Source: Pseudomonadota bacterium (GTDB taxonomy: Bacteria > Pseudomonadota > Alphaproteobacteria > Acetobacterales > Acetobacteraceae). Taken from it: a stretch of 42,647 nucleotides of DNA. This document shows positions 42,642 through 42,647 of this stretch, piece by piece. Position 1 is the first letter of the stretch. The number at the start of each line of letters is the position of its first letter. Position numbers and translations under genes: made by a program. The stretch lies in the NCBI GenBank assembly GCA_018240405.1, contig JAFEFW010000645.1, positions 1 through 42,647 of the forward strand, read 5' to 3'. Under the pieces are notes generated by a model that saw only the letters and a program-made list of their open reading frames with translations, did not search any database and was not told the origin of the DNA.

Positions 42642-42647
42642 TGCGGC

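Overview
The window looks like chromosomal DNA of a GC-rich alphaproteobacterium, probably in or near the Rhodospirillales/Acetobacterales. This is inferred from gene families and base composition, not from any rRNA marker: no rRNA, tRNA, IS element, phage gene or CRISPR array was seen. The genes fall into five functional blocks.

Block 1 (1-6318) concerns organic sulfur. On the minus strand are the start of an acyl-CoA-dehydrogenase-like gene, a 53-codon C-terminal remnant of a luciferase-like monooxygenase, and an MmgE/PrpD gene. On the plus strand is an SsuA-type solute-binding protein. It faces a minus-strand operon with a leader-like 45-codon ORF, a 73-aa orphan protein, an SsuC-type permease that carries a Tat-like leader, an SsuB-type ATPase and a monooxygenase very like dimethyl-sulfide monooxygenase DmoA. 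Block 2 (6564-10745) is a self-contained class I P450 operon: ferredoxin reductase, [2Fe-2S] ferredoxin, a CYP153-type alkane hydroxylase and an epoxide-hydrolase-like alpha/beta hydrolase.

Block 3 (11226-27685) is an exopolysaccharide or glycolipid locus. It holds a polyprenyl-phosphate sugar transferase, a tyrosine-kinase-like ATPase whose Walker A lysine is missing, a GINT1_N-like protein, two GT4 glycosyltransferases, a VpsF/Wzy-like membrane protein and a GumC/Wzz-like protein. It continues with a di-iron fatty acid hydroxylase, a FemAB/GNAT-like transferase, an FAD monooxygenase-like protein, an ATP-grasp ligase, a secreted GH5 glucanase and an ExeA-like AAA ATPase. No Wza-type exporter or Wzx-type flippase is visible.

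Block 4 (33675-27672, minus strand) is an ureide-nitrogen operon: allophanate hydrolase AtzF, AtzG, AtzE, AtzH/HpxZ, a hydantoinase/dihydropyrimidinase and a DUF3830 protein. It has the tail of the cyanurate pathway but a cyclic-amide hydrolase in place of AtzD.

Block 5 (34172-42392, minus strand) is a 2,211-aa protein with 16 Ig-like repeats and a C-terminal Hint domain, preceded by an AT-rich, palindrome-containing control region and a TauD/TfdA-family dioxygenase. TACAAT/ATTGTA palindromes lie upstream of both the polysaccharide locus and the giant repeat protein, so the two surface systems could share a regulator.
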